From the NCBI GenBank assembly GCA_029204225.1, contig CM055110.1, positions 2,777,349 to 2,841,348 on the forward strand: a stretch of DNA of 64,000 bases, in the 5' to 3' direction. The DNA is from Diphasiastrum complanatum. Its lineage: Eukaryota; Streptophyta; Lycopodiopsida; Lycopodiales; Lycopodiaceae. Position numbers and translations under genes: made by a program. Positions 22,095 through 33,319 of the stretch are shown here, one piece after another (the first letter of the stretch is position 1; each line of letters starts with the position of its first letter). The notes beneath the pieces are model-generated. The model did no database searches. It saw only the letters and a program-made list of their open reading frames with translations, and was not told the origin of the DNA.

Positions 22095-22117
22095 TTTTGG
22101 TGCTGTTGCCAGGGAGC
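22095..22117 (+). promoter_or_regulatory. Gypsy-type primer binding site
   Basis: TTTTGGTGCTGTTGCCAGGG resembles the TGGCGCCGTTGCCGGGG primer site common in plant gypsy elements, with three or four changes. It lies between an LTR-like segment and the gypsy gag remnant. Confidence 0.6.
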
Positions 22118-22379
22118 TACGCCAATTTTTCAGTTTGCAGCATGTTTGTTGGATGATTAGCTTGCATCAGGCATCTTGTCATTGCATGAATAGTGTTAGA
22201 TATGCATTTAGGGTTAGTTTTGGAGTGACTTTGCTTGATTTGAGTGGATTTGCTTGTTTGAAATCTAATTTGATTGTGGAATAGGAAAAGATATTCAGAT
22301 CACCAATCTTAAGATCTATTGCTCGCGTATTTCAACGACTATCATGTTTTTACGCGGTAAGGCGTACTCATGGTAACAA

Positions 22380-23018
22380 GATCTTAAGGATCGAGCTACG
22401 GTTCCAACTATTTGGGTGACTTCAGGTAGCCTTTAAGGATGCCTTTATGTCTGTCCTTGACAATTTTGAATATTATCGTCGATTTTCCACATTGCAAATG
22501 GGGGCAAAGCCCTTGGACGTCTGCTTGCAAGACTTCTAGGAGGATGCTTTACGATTTTTTAACCGCATAGACGGGGTACTCCTTAAGCTGTATTTTATTT
22601 TGGGCTTGTCCAAAGAATATCAATTGGAGGTCCGCTGTAATCAGCCACAATCCTTAGAGGAGTGCGTTTCATTCGTATTTTCGATTACATCCACACTGTA
22701 ATCCACAAAGAGCAGCAAAAGCTCGACGTTAAAGACAAACCCTCTACGGGCCCTCCTTTCAAAAAGGGCAAGGAGCGGGTGGTCAGCGAAGCTTCCCCTT
22801 CGGGAAAGAAAAAGAAGCACCCTCGGTTGGAGAGAGCGGACTTTGACAAGGCCAAAAGCGACGAGTTGTGTTTCTCCTGTATGGAGAAGGGGCACCTCTC
22901 CAAGGACTGTCCGAAGAGATGGAAGAGGGTTGGCCGCTCCTTTAAGGCACCAAGTAATTCTTCTATTTCCTGTATTGATGTATCTTTTGAAGATGAAATA
23001 GTTTGTATGAATTGTTAA
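22380..23018 (+). pseudogene. Gypsy-2 gag with CCHC zinc knuckle
   Basis: Fragmented frames encode a gag capsid-like region (MGAKPLDVCLQDF, LRFFNRIDGVLLKLYFILGL, YQLEVRCNQPQSLEECVSF), broken by a stop at about 22539 and a frameshift near 22670. This is followed by a basic linker and the single zinc knuckle CFSCMEKGHLSKDC (22869-22910). Gag forms the particle and the knuckle binds element RNA. It continues into the protease after a short gap with a stop at 23017. Confidence 0.75.
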
Positions 23019-23031
23019 TTTTAATACTGCA

Positions 23032-24551
23032 GTGTTTGGACCTCATGACCTCATTCATATGAGTGAATTCGTAGGCAGCCAACTTGTGAGTGTTCTTTTT
23101 GACAACGGTTCTACGCAAAATTTTATTGATGCTAAGTTGGTGCAAAAATTGCAGTTGGCAACCGCACCAAGTGACCATAAGTATGTGGTTAGGATGGCAG
23201 CTGGTGGGGAGCAGCAATTTAGGTTGGGACCACTTTGTCCCCCACGTGTCGTTGAGGATTCAAAACTATGTAGATAGTTTATCTTTTCATGTTATGAATC
23301 TTGATAAGGTGGATTTAATCCTAGGTAAAGAGTGGTTTTATGATAGGAATGAGTCCTTAAAGAAAGATTATGTATCTCATAGTATTTTTTTCTTGCATAA
23401 TGACTCACTGGTTTGTCTTAAAGGCGATGAACCTGATCTACCTTTTGTAACTTCTCATGAAGCGAATCAATGTATTTTGGATTCTGAGTATCATTCGTAC
23501 TTATGTTATCCAAAAGATGAATCATATATAGATGCTTTTAGTACTCATAAACTCAATTTTGATGTTTCCTCTTTCCCTAAAGCATTGTCTTTTTCTGATG
23601 ATAATTTAGAACCTTCGCCTGAGGGCAAAATCTTTAAGAGACTTAGGGAGGAATATAATGATATATTCCCTGAGCAGTTGCCCGAGGGTCTTCCCCCCTC
23701 ACGGGGAGTAGACCATCACATAGATCTTCTTCTCGACAGCTCTCCTGTATCACTTTCTCCTTATAGGATGAGCCCGAAGGAAGAAGATGAAGTTGCTAGT
23801 CAACTCAAGGGGTTGTTACGTAAAGGCCATATAAATCCTAGTAAATCCCCTTGAGGAGCTCCTGTTTTGTTAACTAGCAAGAAAGACAGCAGTATTCATC
23901 TTTGTCTCGATTACAAAAAGCTTAATAAAATGACAATTAAGAACCGTTATCCCTTACCTTGGATGGTCGACTTAATGGACCTATTGAATGGTGCGAAATA
24001 TTTCACCAGATCGGAGCTTAGGTCGAGGTACCATCAAATTAGAATACACGAGGGGGATGTTTCCAAAACTGGTTTTTGTTCTAGATATGGCCATTACGAA
24101 TTTTTAGTTTTACCCTTTGGTCTAACTAATGCCTCGACAACCTTCCAACAGATGATGAATGATATGCTTCGTCCATATCTAGGGAAGTTTCTCGTGGTAT
24201 TTTTGGATGACATTCTGATTTACAATAAGACTCTTGAGGAGCATGAAGCACATTTGCATACAGTCTTAGATAATGCAGACAAGGCTTTATGCTATGGAGT
24301 CTAAATGTGAGTTTTTTCAAACAAGACTCAAGTATTTGGGACATATCATTTTCGATCGAGGTTTGGAGATCGACTATGATAAATTCCAAAAAGTTTGTGA
24401 TTGGCCTATCATGAAAACTATTAGGGAGGTAAAGTCTTTTTTGGGCTTCATAGGGTTTTTCCATAAATTCATTAAAGACTATGCCTTAATTGCATTGCCT
24501 CTAACGAATCCTCTTAAGGGAGTGAAGAAAGTCAAAAGGAAAATTAAGTAG
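23032..24551 (+). pseudogene. Gypsy-2 protease and reverse transcriptase
   Basis: Protease: VSVLFDNGSTQNFIDAKL, with DNG instead of the usual DSG/DTG active triad. A frameshift near 23250 leads to VDLILGKEWF. A long linker (23340-23680) precedes RT: FPEQLPEGLPPSRGVDHHID, YRMSPKEEDEV, a TGA at about 23853, CLDYKKLNKMTIKNRYPLPW, LPFGLTNASTTFQQMM and VVFLDDILIYNKTLEEHEAH (the catalytic Asp pair is present). RT thumb continues in another frame (24305-24551: FLGFIGFFHKFIKDYA). The multiple stops and frameshifts show it is dead. The order protease-RT-RNase H-integrase marks Ty3/gypsy. Confidence 0.85.
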
Positions 24552-24573
24552 TAAGAAGAAGTCCGGAAGGCAT

Positions 24574-25386
24574 TTGAAAATCAGTCCACCTGTTGTCTGG
24601 ACCGATGAACTTAATCAAAGCTTTAAAGCTTTGAAGATGTTGGTGTCTACAGCCCCTATCTTACACATAGTGGACCCTAGTGGATCTTTCCTGGTGGAAA
24701 CATATGCTAGTGACTATGCAGTGGGTGCAGTCCTTTACCAGGATGGTAGACCTGTGGCTTTTGAAAGCAAGAAGTTGGACCCAACTCAAAGTAGATATTC
24801 TACTTATGAGAAGGAACTTTTTGCTGTCATCCATGCGTTAAAAATCTGGAGACATTATTTTTACGAATCCAAATTCGTGGTTATGACAGATTATGAGTCT
24901 CTTAAGTATATATATGATGCCTTGGACCTTAGGGGTCGTAGGGCCCATTGGTCGGAACTCATTCAAGAGTTCAAATTCGACAGTAAGTACCGTCGAGGTA
25001 CGTCAAATTGTGTGGCAGATGCTTTGAGCCAGATTGGAGAAGTTAATCAATTATGCTTTGCTGAGGTCCAGTCCGAGTTGTATCTTTCTCTGCGAGATTT
25101 TTGTCGGACTGATGTGTTTTTTGGTCATATTTGGCAAGAAGTCCTAGCAGGAAGCTCTATAGTGAGAAATTATCTTGGAAAGCAGGATTCCAAAAAATCT
25201 CGTGAAGAGAAGATACTTGTTGATTATTCCAATCGGAATGGTTTGTTTTTTCGTAGAGGAAAAGTTTGTGTGCCAGATATCGCGGACATAAGGGCCCAAA
25301 TCCTGCATGAGTGCCATGATAGCCCCAGTGCGGGACACCCAGGTATACAATGGACACTTGACCTTGTTAAGAGAGAAATTTATTAG
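24574..25386 (+). pseudogene. Gypsy-2 RNase H and integrase zinc finger
   Basis: Open for 270 codons. RNase H: VETYASDYAVGAVLYQDGRP (Asp), STYEKELFAVIHALKIWRHY (Glu), FVVMTDYESLKYI (Asp), and NCVADALSQ. A spacer leads to the integrase N-terminal finger with HECHDSPSAGHPGIQWTLDL, the first His pair. A TAG at 25384 replaces the codon before PKMK. The Cys pair expected around 25430 is not intact (VNNVKQIK where CxxCQxxK is usual), so the finger is also damaged. Confidence 0.85.
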
Positions 25387-26066
25387 CCAAAAATGAAAGG
25401 TCATATCGAGGCATATGTTCAAAGTGTGAACAATGTCAAGCAAATAAAGCGGAAAGACTCAAAGCAGCTGGTCTGTTGCATCCATTGGAAATTCCCAGTA
25501 AGAAATGAGAAAGAATTCACGGATTTTGTGGTTGGACTTCCCAAGTCTGAGAAGGGTCACGATGCCATTTGGGTAGTAGTTGACAGGCTAACCAAAATGG
25601 CGTTGTTTATTCCAACAAAAACTATTGTCAAAGCTTATGAACTTGCTCAACTCTTCGTTGAAAAGTTGTTCAGATTGTATGGTTTGCCAAACAATATTGT
25701 CAGTGATCGTGATTCCAAGATCACTGGCAAGTTTTGGCAAGCGGTCTTTGAAAGACTGTAAACTACTATAAGTCTATCATCCACAGATCACCCAGAAATC
25801 GATGGTCAGACCGAACGTGTCAACCAGTCGATGGAAGATATGCTTCGCACATATGTTTCCAGGCGACAATCAGATTGAAAAAAGTATATCCCAACGGTTG
25901 AGTTCGCATAGAATAGTATGAAGCATTCTGCCACTGGTTTTAGTCCTTTTATGCTCTTGTACTATAGAATAACTGATCAGACAGATCTTGATTCTACTAA
26001 CAAAGTGTGCAGTTTACTTGACAAAGGATGAGAAAGAAATGAAGGCGAACTCGAAACATTTCTATT
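25387..26066 (+). pseudogene. Gypsy-2 integrase core, truncated
   Basis: Reads TDFVVGLPKSEKGHDAIWVV (the first Asp aligns with DFV), RLYGLPNNIVSDRDSKITGK (second Asp), a stop at 25759, then TDHPEIDGQTERVNQSMEDM in the next frame (Glu of D,D35E). More stops follow at about 25878 and 25908. The chromodomain or C-terminal region is absent because the Copia-2 LTR begins at about 26067. The GQTERVN motif is typical of Ty3/gypsy integrases. Confidence 0.8.
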
Positions 26067-26811
26067 TGTGACCAGCTCGAAAGATTCACAAATAGAATCT
26101 TGTCATGAAATATTTTGCTTCTTGTTCAAACCTTGGATGTTGCGAAATTGTCGCAAACAATTCGCGAAATCTTTTGGACTGTTCTTCAAGCTCACCTGTC
26201 GTGAAACTGTCGTGAACAGTTCGCAAAATATTCTGATTCTTCTTCAAGCTCAAGAATTGTCATCTGTCGCGAACAATTTGCAAAAGACAAAAATGTCGCA
26301 AAGAGACAAGTGTCACGAACAATTCGCGAAACACAAAGCTAAGACGAAGAGATCGACTATCACGAATAATTTGCAAACAAAATTTATTAGTCCCTAGAAC
26401 AGAATGTCTATTTGAATATCAACCATCATCAACAGTTAGATATCTACTGTTACAGCATTGAAAGGCCAAAAGACCTGTAATTAAAAGGCCAAAAGACCTG
26501 TCCTGTAGAAATATAAGTACATGTGCACTACTCGTTGTAACTAACTCAATCAGAGACACAACAACGAGATAAGACAACAAGAGATGTATATTGATGATTC
26601 AGATTCAGAGTCATAAAAATTCAATTTTTGATCAATAGTTTCTTATTGTCTAAAATTGTCTTAAGTTGTCTCTTACTTCCACACGCATATTCAATCAGAG
26701 CTAATACTGTTTTATTAGTAAATAAATCAAATACAGACCTGATTGAAGACACTAATATTAGTTTGATTTATTCAAACTTTCATTATGTAATAATTACTAT
26801 TTTTTCTATGG
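26067..26811 (+). repeat. Copia-2 5' LTR (boundaries approximate)
   Basis: A TGTGACCAGC start is proposed because gypsy integrase ends there. The right end is set by the primer site at 26812, although the LTR does not end in the usual CA. It contains five spaced copies of a TGTCGCGAACAATTCGCGAA-like element (26149-26375), a direct repeat AAAGGCCAAAAGACCTGT (26460 and 26484), and a TATA-like AAATATAAG at about 26509. No second LTR remains for comparison. Confidence 0.5.
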
Positions 26812-26823
26812 TGGTATCAGAGC
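26812..26823 (+). promoter_or_regulatory. Copia-2 primer binding site (tRNA-iMet)
   Basis: TGGTATCAGAGC, the same sequence as at 16729, 55674 and 58595. Confidence 0.9.
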
Positions 26824-26935
26824 ATACAGAATTAAAACTGATACAGTAATATCAGAACAAATCAGATTATCCCTCTCAGCATTCTTCGTACATCCATAAG
26901 CAAGCCACTATCTGGAGGTTATTCAGAGATAGAAG

Positions 26936-27710
26936 ATGTCGTCGATCATCAATATTCAAGCTAAGATCACTACGATCTTGGATCCAGAAGGTTCAAACTA
27001 CTTGTTCTGGAAATTAAAGACTTCACTCTTGTTAAAGGACAAAGGTCTATGGTAATGGGTAGAACCAATTGAGGAGAAACCAGTAGCTACTCCTGGTAAA
27101 AAACTTCGAGAATGGAGTTTAAAAATTGACAAAGCTATAGCAATTATTGCGTCTTCAGTGCATGACAACATAATGCTAGATCTTACATCAATTTTGAATG
27201 CAAAAGATTTATGGGAAGAATTGCAAACCAAGAATGAGACTCGATCTCGTAATCAGATCATGTTCTTGGAAGACCAATTAACTTACCTACAGTGGGACAA
27301 CAAATATCTGAACACATTCGTGCGAAAGATTAAAGATTTGTTTATTTCCTTGCAAAATTCTGGTGCAGAAAATACAATTTCTAAGGAGAAATAACTTAGT
27401 TATTTTTTTCGAGCCCTACCCAGGTCACACCACACAACAAGAACCTTATTGGCGAAAGATGCAACAATGACAATTCAAAAGGCAATAGACGGAATTAAGG
27501 AGGAAATAGAAGCTTGTGAAAAATATGATGATACTGGCAATTCCAAAAATGCTCTATTTACTCAAAAGAATAAATCTTCTAAGAAGTCTAAGTTTAAGAG
27601 GGAGTCGTCTAAGAAGAATGAGTCTAAGACAAATGAACAACAATCTGGTAAACAACAGAAGAAATCTAGTGATAAGAAGATTTGCAACAGATGCAGAAGG
27701 CAGCAGTAGA
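26936..27710 (+). pseudogene. Copia-2 gag
   Basis: A single frame from the ATG at 26936 with stops at 27053 and 27392. Features: TTILDPEGSNYLFWKLKTSL and LLKDKGLW typical of copia gag, LTSILNAKDLWEELQTK, and FLEDQLTYLQWDNKYLNTFV. After a Lys/Ser-rich basic linker the zinc knuckle starts CNRCRRQQ and then ends in a stop, so the CCHC motif is incomplete. Nonfunctional. Confidence 0.8.
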
Positions 27711-27839
27711 TTGTTATTAGAATCCCAGAAACAAAAAGGAGCATAATCGAAGAGAACCTTCAGATTCAAACTATGTCAAAAACAAAGCAGAATGCTCCAG
27801 AGTAGTAGAAGACAGGACAACAAGGAACCCAGCAGCTTA

Positions 27840-28964
27840 TGTTAGTGCTGACCTATGCTGTTTATCTAATTCAATTCGAGAAGTAGTACTTGATTCAGGA
27901 TCCACCTCACATTTTTTTTTCTCGAAACAAATTTTGTCTAAGTACAAGAAGATGAATTATTCAAGATATATTATACTTGGAGACGGTTCTAAACACGTGG
28001 TTGATGGAACTGTGTATTATGGCTTGACACGAATCAAGGAAACAAGAAACTGGAGGAAGTTCTCTATGTCCCTACTCTTGATAAAGGTGTTTTATTTGTA
28101 CCGAAGATAGTCGATACAGGCATATTAGTAACCTTAACGAAGAACTCTTATAAACTGTTCGAGAAAGATTCTGATAACCTGGTTGTTAAAGCCAACAGAG
28201 AAGAAAAATATATCACCTGAATATTCGAACAAGAATCGAAAAGTCAATCAAACTTAGGAATCGACAGATGTACTGTGGCACAAGAGGCTATGTCACATGA
28301 ACATGGAAGCCTTGTACCAAGCCAACAAAAGTCAGAGAATTCAAGGAGTCGAAATCACAAGTAGAGATATTCGAACTACCTGCGAATCGTGTCTTAAAGG
28401 CAAGATGACTAGAACACCTTTTAGTAAGGATGTTTATAAAGCAACTAAGGTACTTGAAATTGTGCATTCAGATATTTGTGGACCATTCGGAGTATTGTTG
28501 TTGGGATTAGCAAAGTACTTTATTACGTTTATTGATGAGTTCAAGAAGTTTGTTGTGGTATACTTTATTTGTACCAAATCTGAAGCTTTCGAGAAATTCG
28601 TTGATTATATGAATTGGGCAGCTGTACTGATAGAGGTATTATGCACATGGAGACTACATCTTACACACCTCAGCACAATAAAATAGCTGAACGAAGGAAT
28701 CATACACTGATGGAAGCTACAAGGTGCATGATGGCTCATGCGAAGGCACCAAAAAAGTTGTGGGCAGAAGCAGTGGCTAAATCAAATTATCTTCTAAATC
28801 GTATACTGAAATCTCGAATACCGGATAAAACTCCTCATGAGATATGGTGGATGTCGAAGCCAAATTTAGCACATGTTCGGACATTTGGATGCGCAGTGTA
28901 TATGCACATACCAGATAAGTTGAGAAAGAAACTCGATGAAATACAAAACAAGGTTTTCTGGTAG
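27840..28964 (+). pseudogene. Copia-2 protease and integrase
   Basis: Protease at about 27860-28020: VVLDSGSTSHFFFS and YIILGDGSKHVVDG. Integrase zinc domain at about 28265-28400: WHKRLCHMNMEALYQ and CESCLKGKMTRTPF. Integrase core: VHSDICGPFG with the first catalytic Asp retained, FIDEFKKFVVVYF, then an internal deletion (at about 28610) removing the second Asp region, and in a new frame TPQHNKIAERRNHTLMEATR with the catalytic Glu and LWAEAVAKSNYLLNR. The retained HSD here is a useful contrast to the HSN of Copia-4 and Copia-5. Confidence 0.8.
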
Positions 28965-29855
28965 GATTCGAGTTACATTCGTCATATTATCATGTCTATG
29001 TACCCGAAATTGGCAAGCTAAAAGTTGTTCGAGATGTCAAATTTGATGAGATGAAATACATAGCAGACAGTGACCTAGTCGGCTATGAAATTCTCAAAAA
29101 CTATTATGAGCTACCAACGACGACAGAAGAAAAACAAGCAGATGATAAAAGAGAGTTACCAGATCTAGAGGGAGGTCAAGATCGAGTGTCTGACAGACTC
29201 GAATTGCCAGTTCGAAATCCAGCAGAAAAGCTCAAATCAAAATCGAACTTGAAACCTACAGAATCGAATTCGAAACCACCTGTGAGAAGATCTGACAAAC
29301 AACAAAAACCACCAGAAAGGTATGGTCATGATGTTTTAATACACCCATATAATTTTGTGGTTTCTATAACGAACCTCAAATATTCAAGGAAGTTATTGAT
29401 GGACCAGATAAAGATCACTGGATTTAGGCAATGGAGGACGAAATGTTATCCATGTATAAAAACAATGTATGGGTACTTGCACCTATTCGTGATGGTAGAA
29501 AACCAGTCAAGTGCAAGTGGATCTACAAGATCATAATAGGTCCTGATGGAGAAAACATCAGATACAAGGCAAGGTTAGTTGCTAAAGGATTTCACAGAAG
29601 TATGGAATTGACTACACTCATACTTTCTCACCAGTAGTCAAACATACATCAATTCGTTTGTTATTCGCGTATGCAGTGGCTGATGATCTGAAAATCCATA
29701 TTGTGGATGAAAAAACTGCCTTCTTGCACGCAAAATTGGAGGAAGACTTATTTATGGACCAACCACTTGGTTCTGAATACAGATGTCACATGAATAAAAA
29801 CATTTATGGTCTGAAACAAGCAGCCAGACAATGGTATAAAAAGAAGGATGAAGCA
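28965..29855 (+). pseudogene. Copia-2 reverse transcriptase, N-terminal part
   Basis: A Lys/Pro/Asp-rich linker (29051-29330) leads into RT: NNVWVLAPIRDGRKPVKCKW, YKARLVAKGFHR, a frameshift near 29600, IHIVDEKTAFLHAKLEEDLF (first catalytic Asp replaced in context by VDEKTAFL, the usual copia form being VDxxTAFL) and NIYGLKQAARQWYKKKDE. It is cut at 29855 before the YVDD box. Confidence 0.8.
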
Positions 29856-30697
29856 TGTTGACAGATCCCGCTCCAGAGGACTTGTTGTTTACTTTTCTGT
29901 TTCTTGCTTACAGATCTATTTCTTGCCTGTTACCAGGCTCGTTTGGACATTACTTGACTGTTTCTTATGTGTTACAATGCCCAGGCTAGGCAGAAACGGA
30001 CTAAATAACTCTGTAGTATAGATTCTCTTTGTCCTGTCTGTCAGAGGACTACTCATGGACGTCACTCTTGAATGCACTTACATTCTACATGGATGCAAGC
30101 CAAGAACGCTCATTCACAGATCAACATACAAACCAATGAATGTTCTACAGATTCTATAGCTACCTACACTTAAAACGGACTGAAATCAGAGCCTACACTA
30201 CATTAACACTGAGCTACCTTGCATAACTTGACAAAAACAAGAAACAAAGCTTAACTACAACATGTTAGAAGTCCAAGAATCAAGAAACTAACCAGCCTTT
30301 TGATTCTTGGACTTCCCAAGAATATCAAGAACTAGAATGTTAGAGAATATGCAAGATTTATGCCACATTTCTAGCCTATTTAGTTTACTTGAATGTTGGC
30401 TCCTACATTAATCCACAAGAAAACAAGAAATCTAATCCAAAACTAGGAAAGCAAGACAACTAATCCACTCTAAATCCACAACCACACACAATATGAATGG
30501 AAGGGCATGATCATAGGGGCATCACTCAAGAAAAGCATCATGATCAAGGAGCTTAGTGTAGCATCAAACTCATGGAAAATCTTCTTATTAGGCATGGAGT
30601 AGATACAATGCAAAAAGCTCCTCTTCACAAAGAGGGAGTCTCTTAAATAAGCAAGAGAGCTCCTTAGGTGGCATCCTAGTGGAATTTCCACATTTCA
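29856..30697 (-). repeat. Gag-only element, 3' LTR
   Basis: Plus-strand form starts TGTTGACAGATCCC and ends CCACATTTCA. Highly similar to 35649-36492 with scattered single-base differences (for example GGACTTG versus GGACCTG near the start), and related to the more diverged copies at 5902-6235 and 46586-47417. Confidence 0.85.
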
Positions 30698-31194
30698 CAA
30701 ATTACAAGTGGAATAATGCTCTCCACTAGAGGTCACCATCAAAAGGTGGCTCACCTTACTTTCTTTAAGAAGGGTCTACTTGCATTTATTACATTTGCCT
30801 AGAAATACTAGTTCCTACATGGTCATTCCATCTCCTGGGATTCACCATGAGGCTTACACAGTTCTTGCATGTCTTTCCTAGCTAGTATTTCTCGGCTCTC
30901 AGTGTTCATTAGTCTAATCTTCTTAGGGACCTCCTCGGTCTAAGGTGAGAGGTGCTCTTGAGTTACTCTGTCCGAGTATCTTGGGGATTCGTCAGAATCA
31001 GCCAACATGATCCCACCTCTAATGTGTTGCAGGACCCACTGCAACTCATATTGGACGATGTCACTCCGCTTTGCATTGGCATCTTCGATCGTCACTTGGA
31101 AAAGCTTAGATCCTAGTTCGCTTACATAAAACCAAGTGCTTATTGTCGCCAGTCTTTATCAAAAAACTTTCTTTCACGAATTGCCACGATTGGA

Positions 31195-32435
31195 TTAGAA
31201 TGTCTTATTGCTATAGATGGTTGACATTCTCAAAATTGGAGAGCTCCCAGCAGCTTCACAACTTGCATGCTTGAGTGCTTCCCATGCGTCTCTTTGTTTG
31301 TCACTTGTATCTGCCATTGACGGTTTCATCTTTGGTTTTTTGGCAGATTCTAACTCCTGGGAGGTCTGTATCCTCCCTTCACTTCTGGGTGTTTCCTTGG
31401 TTCTTCTCTCAGTTGATGTTCTTGTCTCAAGGAAAACCTTTGATCTGCAGGTTGCACAAACTTTGATTATTAGTCTCAAGGGGATGGATTCATCAAAACT
31501 GGTGGTAGGAACAGATTTGGATGGACGGTTTCATAACGGTAAGGAAACATGATGAAGGCTTGGTGAAAGGATGAAGGAACTGATAGTTCTACAGTTGCAG
31601 CCTTGGACCCTTGCAATGCCGAGCTTTGACCACCACTTACTAGGTGAGGAGCTTGTTTTATTTGCAGGTTCACGGATGTCTTCATCTTTCATTTTCTGCA
31701 GCTCTTTCTTTTGATCCGTTACTTTTGGATCTCTTTGGGCTTCATAAGAGGAAATTCGGCTATCATTACTCCAGAGAGTTTCTTTTGATCAAGATCGATC
31801 TGACTCATCTGTTGTTTAAGTTTTGTCCTTTCCTCCTCAGCTTCCTGGATCTTTCTTTTTATTTCTTCTAGCTGCTTCGCCTGCTTTTGTAGGTCTTTTT
31901 CGGTTGAACAACCAATATAGGTGGCAGTTGGTCTCCACAAGACACTTGCAATGATCTATCAGCTGCTTCGGTAAGACTATCAAAAACTGGAAATTTCTCA
32001 GAAGAACAGTAAACTGATGATAAATAAACAGATGAAAGGGAGGGTGGTGGTGACAATGGTAGATGGTGTGGACGATAGACATGAGAATGGATGCAGATGT
32101 ATGACGAGAGGTTGGTTGAAGAAGGAGACTGATTTCCCAATGCTTGTGTTTTCCTTTCTGAAGGATCTTCGTCGTGACTGGGATACTTCTTCTGATCGAG
32201 TCGCTTTGGATTGCCCATCTGTCTTCTTAGTCTTGTCATTGTCGACTTTGGGTTTGTGACCTTGGCTGTCGATCTTGCTGGTGTTGTTGCTGGCAACGTA
32301 ACTGCTCCAGTGGATCCAAGCAAATCCACTCTCTCCCCCCCCCCAAATCTGTTGGTGGGGATGTTGTTGCTGGTGACTGTTCATGCTCAGGATTGGATCG
32401 GCGTGTGAAATACATAGTTGAAACTCATTGAACAT
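31195..32435 (-). other. Gag-only element, conserved non-pol internal region
   Basis: Overlapping minus-strand open frames encode Ser/Thr/Lys/Gln-rich sequence including a predicted coiled coil (LEEIKRKIQEAEEERTKLKQ) near 31850 and a CATCRSKVFLETRTSTERR block near 31450. The same region is retained in inverse orientation at about 44870-46330. Which frame, if any, is translated is unclear because two frames are similarly open in both copies. Not a pol domain. It contains a run of ten C residues at 32334-32343 that is G/T-rich in the other copy. Confidence 0.45.
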
Positions 32436-33319
32436 GTGACTGGACTAAAGACTGAACAAATTTTAACTAAATTTGTTTCGATCTTGCTGTAGTTGACTCA
32501 AAGAATAATATGGCAATGAGGTGCAGGAATCAACTCTAACTTGTCATGGATTTCTCATAGTTTTCAAAAATTTGAAACTGCTATACATAGTAATCTGAAG
32601 ATGGATAGATGAATGAAAATGTGTTCTGGAGATGCTCTACAGAAGACTCTCGTGCAATAGCTATTCCTCATGCAAAAATCAGTCACACAAAATAGGTGAA
32701 GAGAAACAAGGAAATAAACAAATGTGACAGATAGTGAGAACTGTATAGCACTTGTTGAACAAAACTTGCATTTATCGACATTGATAATTCACCTTGACAC
32801 GTGCAAGTTTGCATTGGTTGTAGAGTAATGAGATGTACGCTGATATGCCCTTGTCAAAACAAGACAGGGTCGGGGACACTAACATCTATCATCATGGATA
32901 ACAGATGTAAGATATAGCGTGAGATGCAGGTATGGTTGAGGTACTATGTCCTGAGGACCTCATTGAACAAGAGATTCAGAACCAAATCTCTGAGTGGATT
33001 TTTGAATCCTAGATTTGTTGTGTATTGGCATATTGGAAATCTTATCTGCATGTGGAAAGACAAATAGATTTGAGTTTGTAGAAGGGGAGAAAAACTGTCA
33101 ATTCCCTGTGGAGGTTGCTCTTGGTTGGACATTGTAGCAGACGATAGAATATCGGTTTTACTTTCTTTCGACAAGAACTCATTATAGATTGTCTTTTTGC
33201 ATTATGGTACTGGCGTATTGGACGGTGATGTAGAAGTCTACAAGAAACTTCTCGATCGAGCAGCATGTTTAACTGTTGGTTGCTATGGTGCTCATGTTGT
33301 CGTCGTGAAGATCCTATTG

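Larger units (their letters stand above)
26067..29855 (+). mobile_element. Copia-2, truncated Ty1/copia element
   Basis: Comprises a 5' LTR-like segment, tRNA-iMet primer site, gag, protease, integrase and first part of RT. The element stops abruptly within RT at 29855, where the LTR of the gag-only gypsy element starts, and its 3' half is not found on the far side of that element. It inserted into, or recombined with, the end of Gypsy-2. All coding parts carry stops, frameshifts or deletions. Confidence 0.8.

Noticed and set aside
22641-22903. Minus-strand frames over the gypsy zinc-knuckle region
   Set aside because: Shadows of the plus-strand gag, which has a clear CCHC motif.
22380-26066. 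Endogenous plant pararetrovirus (caulimovirid)
   Set aside because: The pol order has an integrase with GQTERVN after RNase H, and there is no movement-protein frame; this is a gypsy element.
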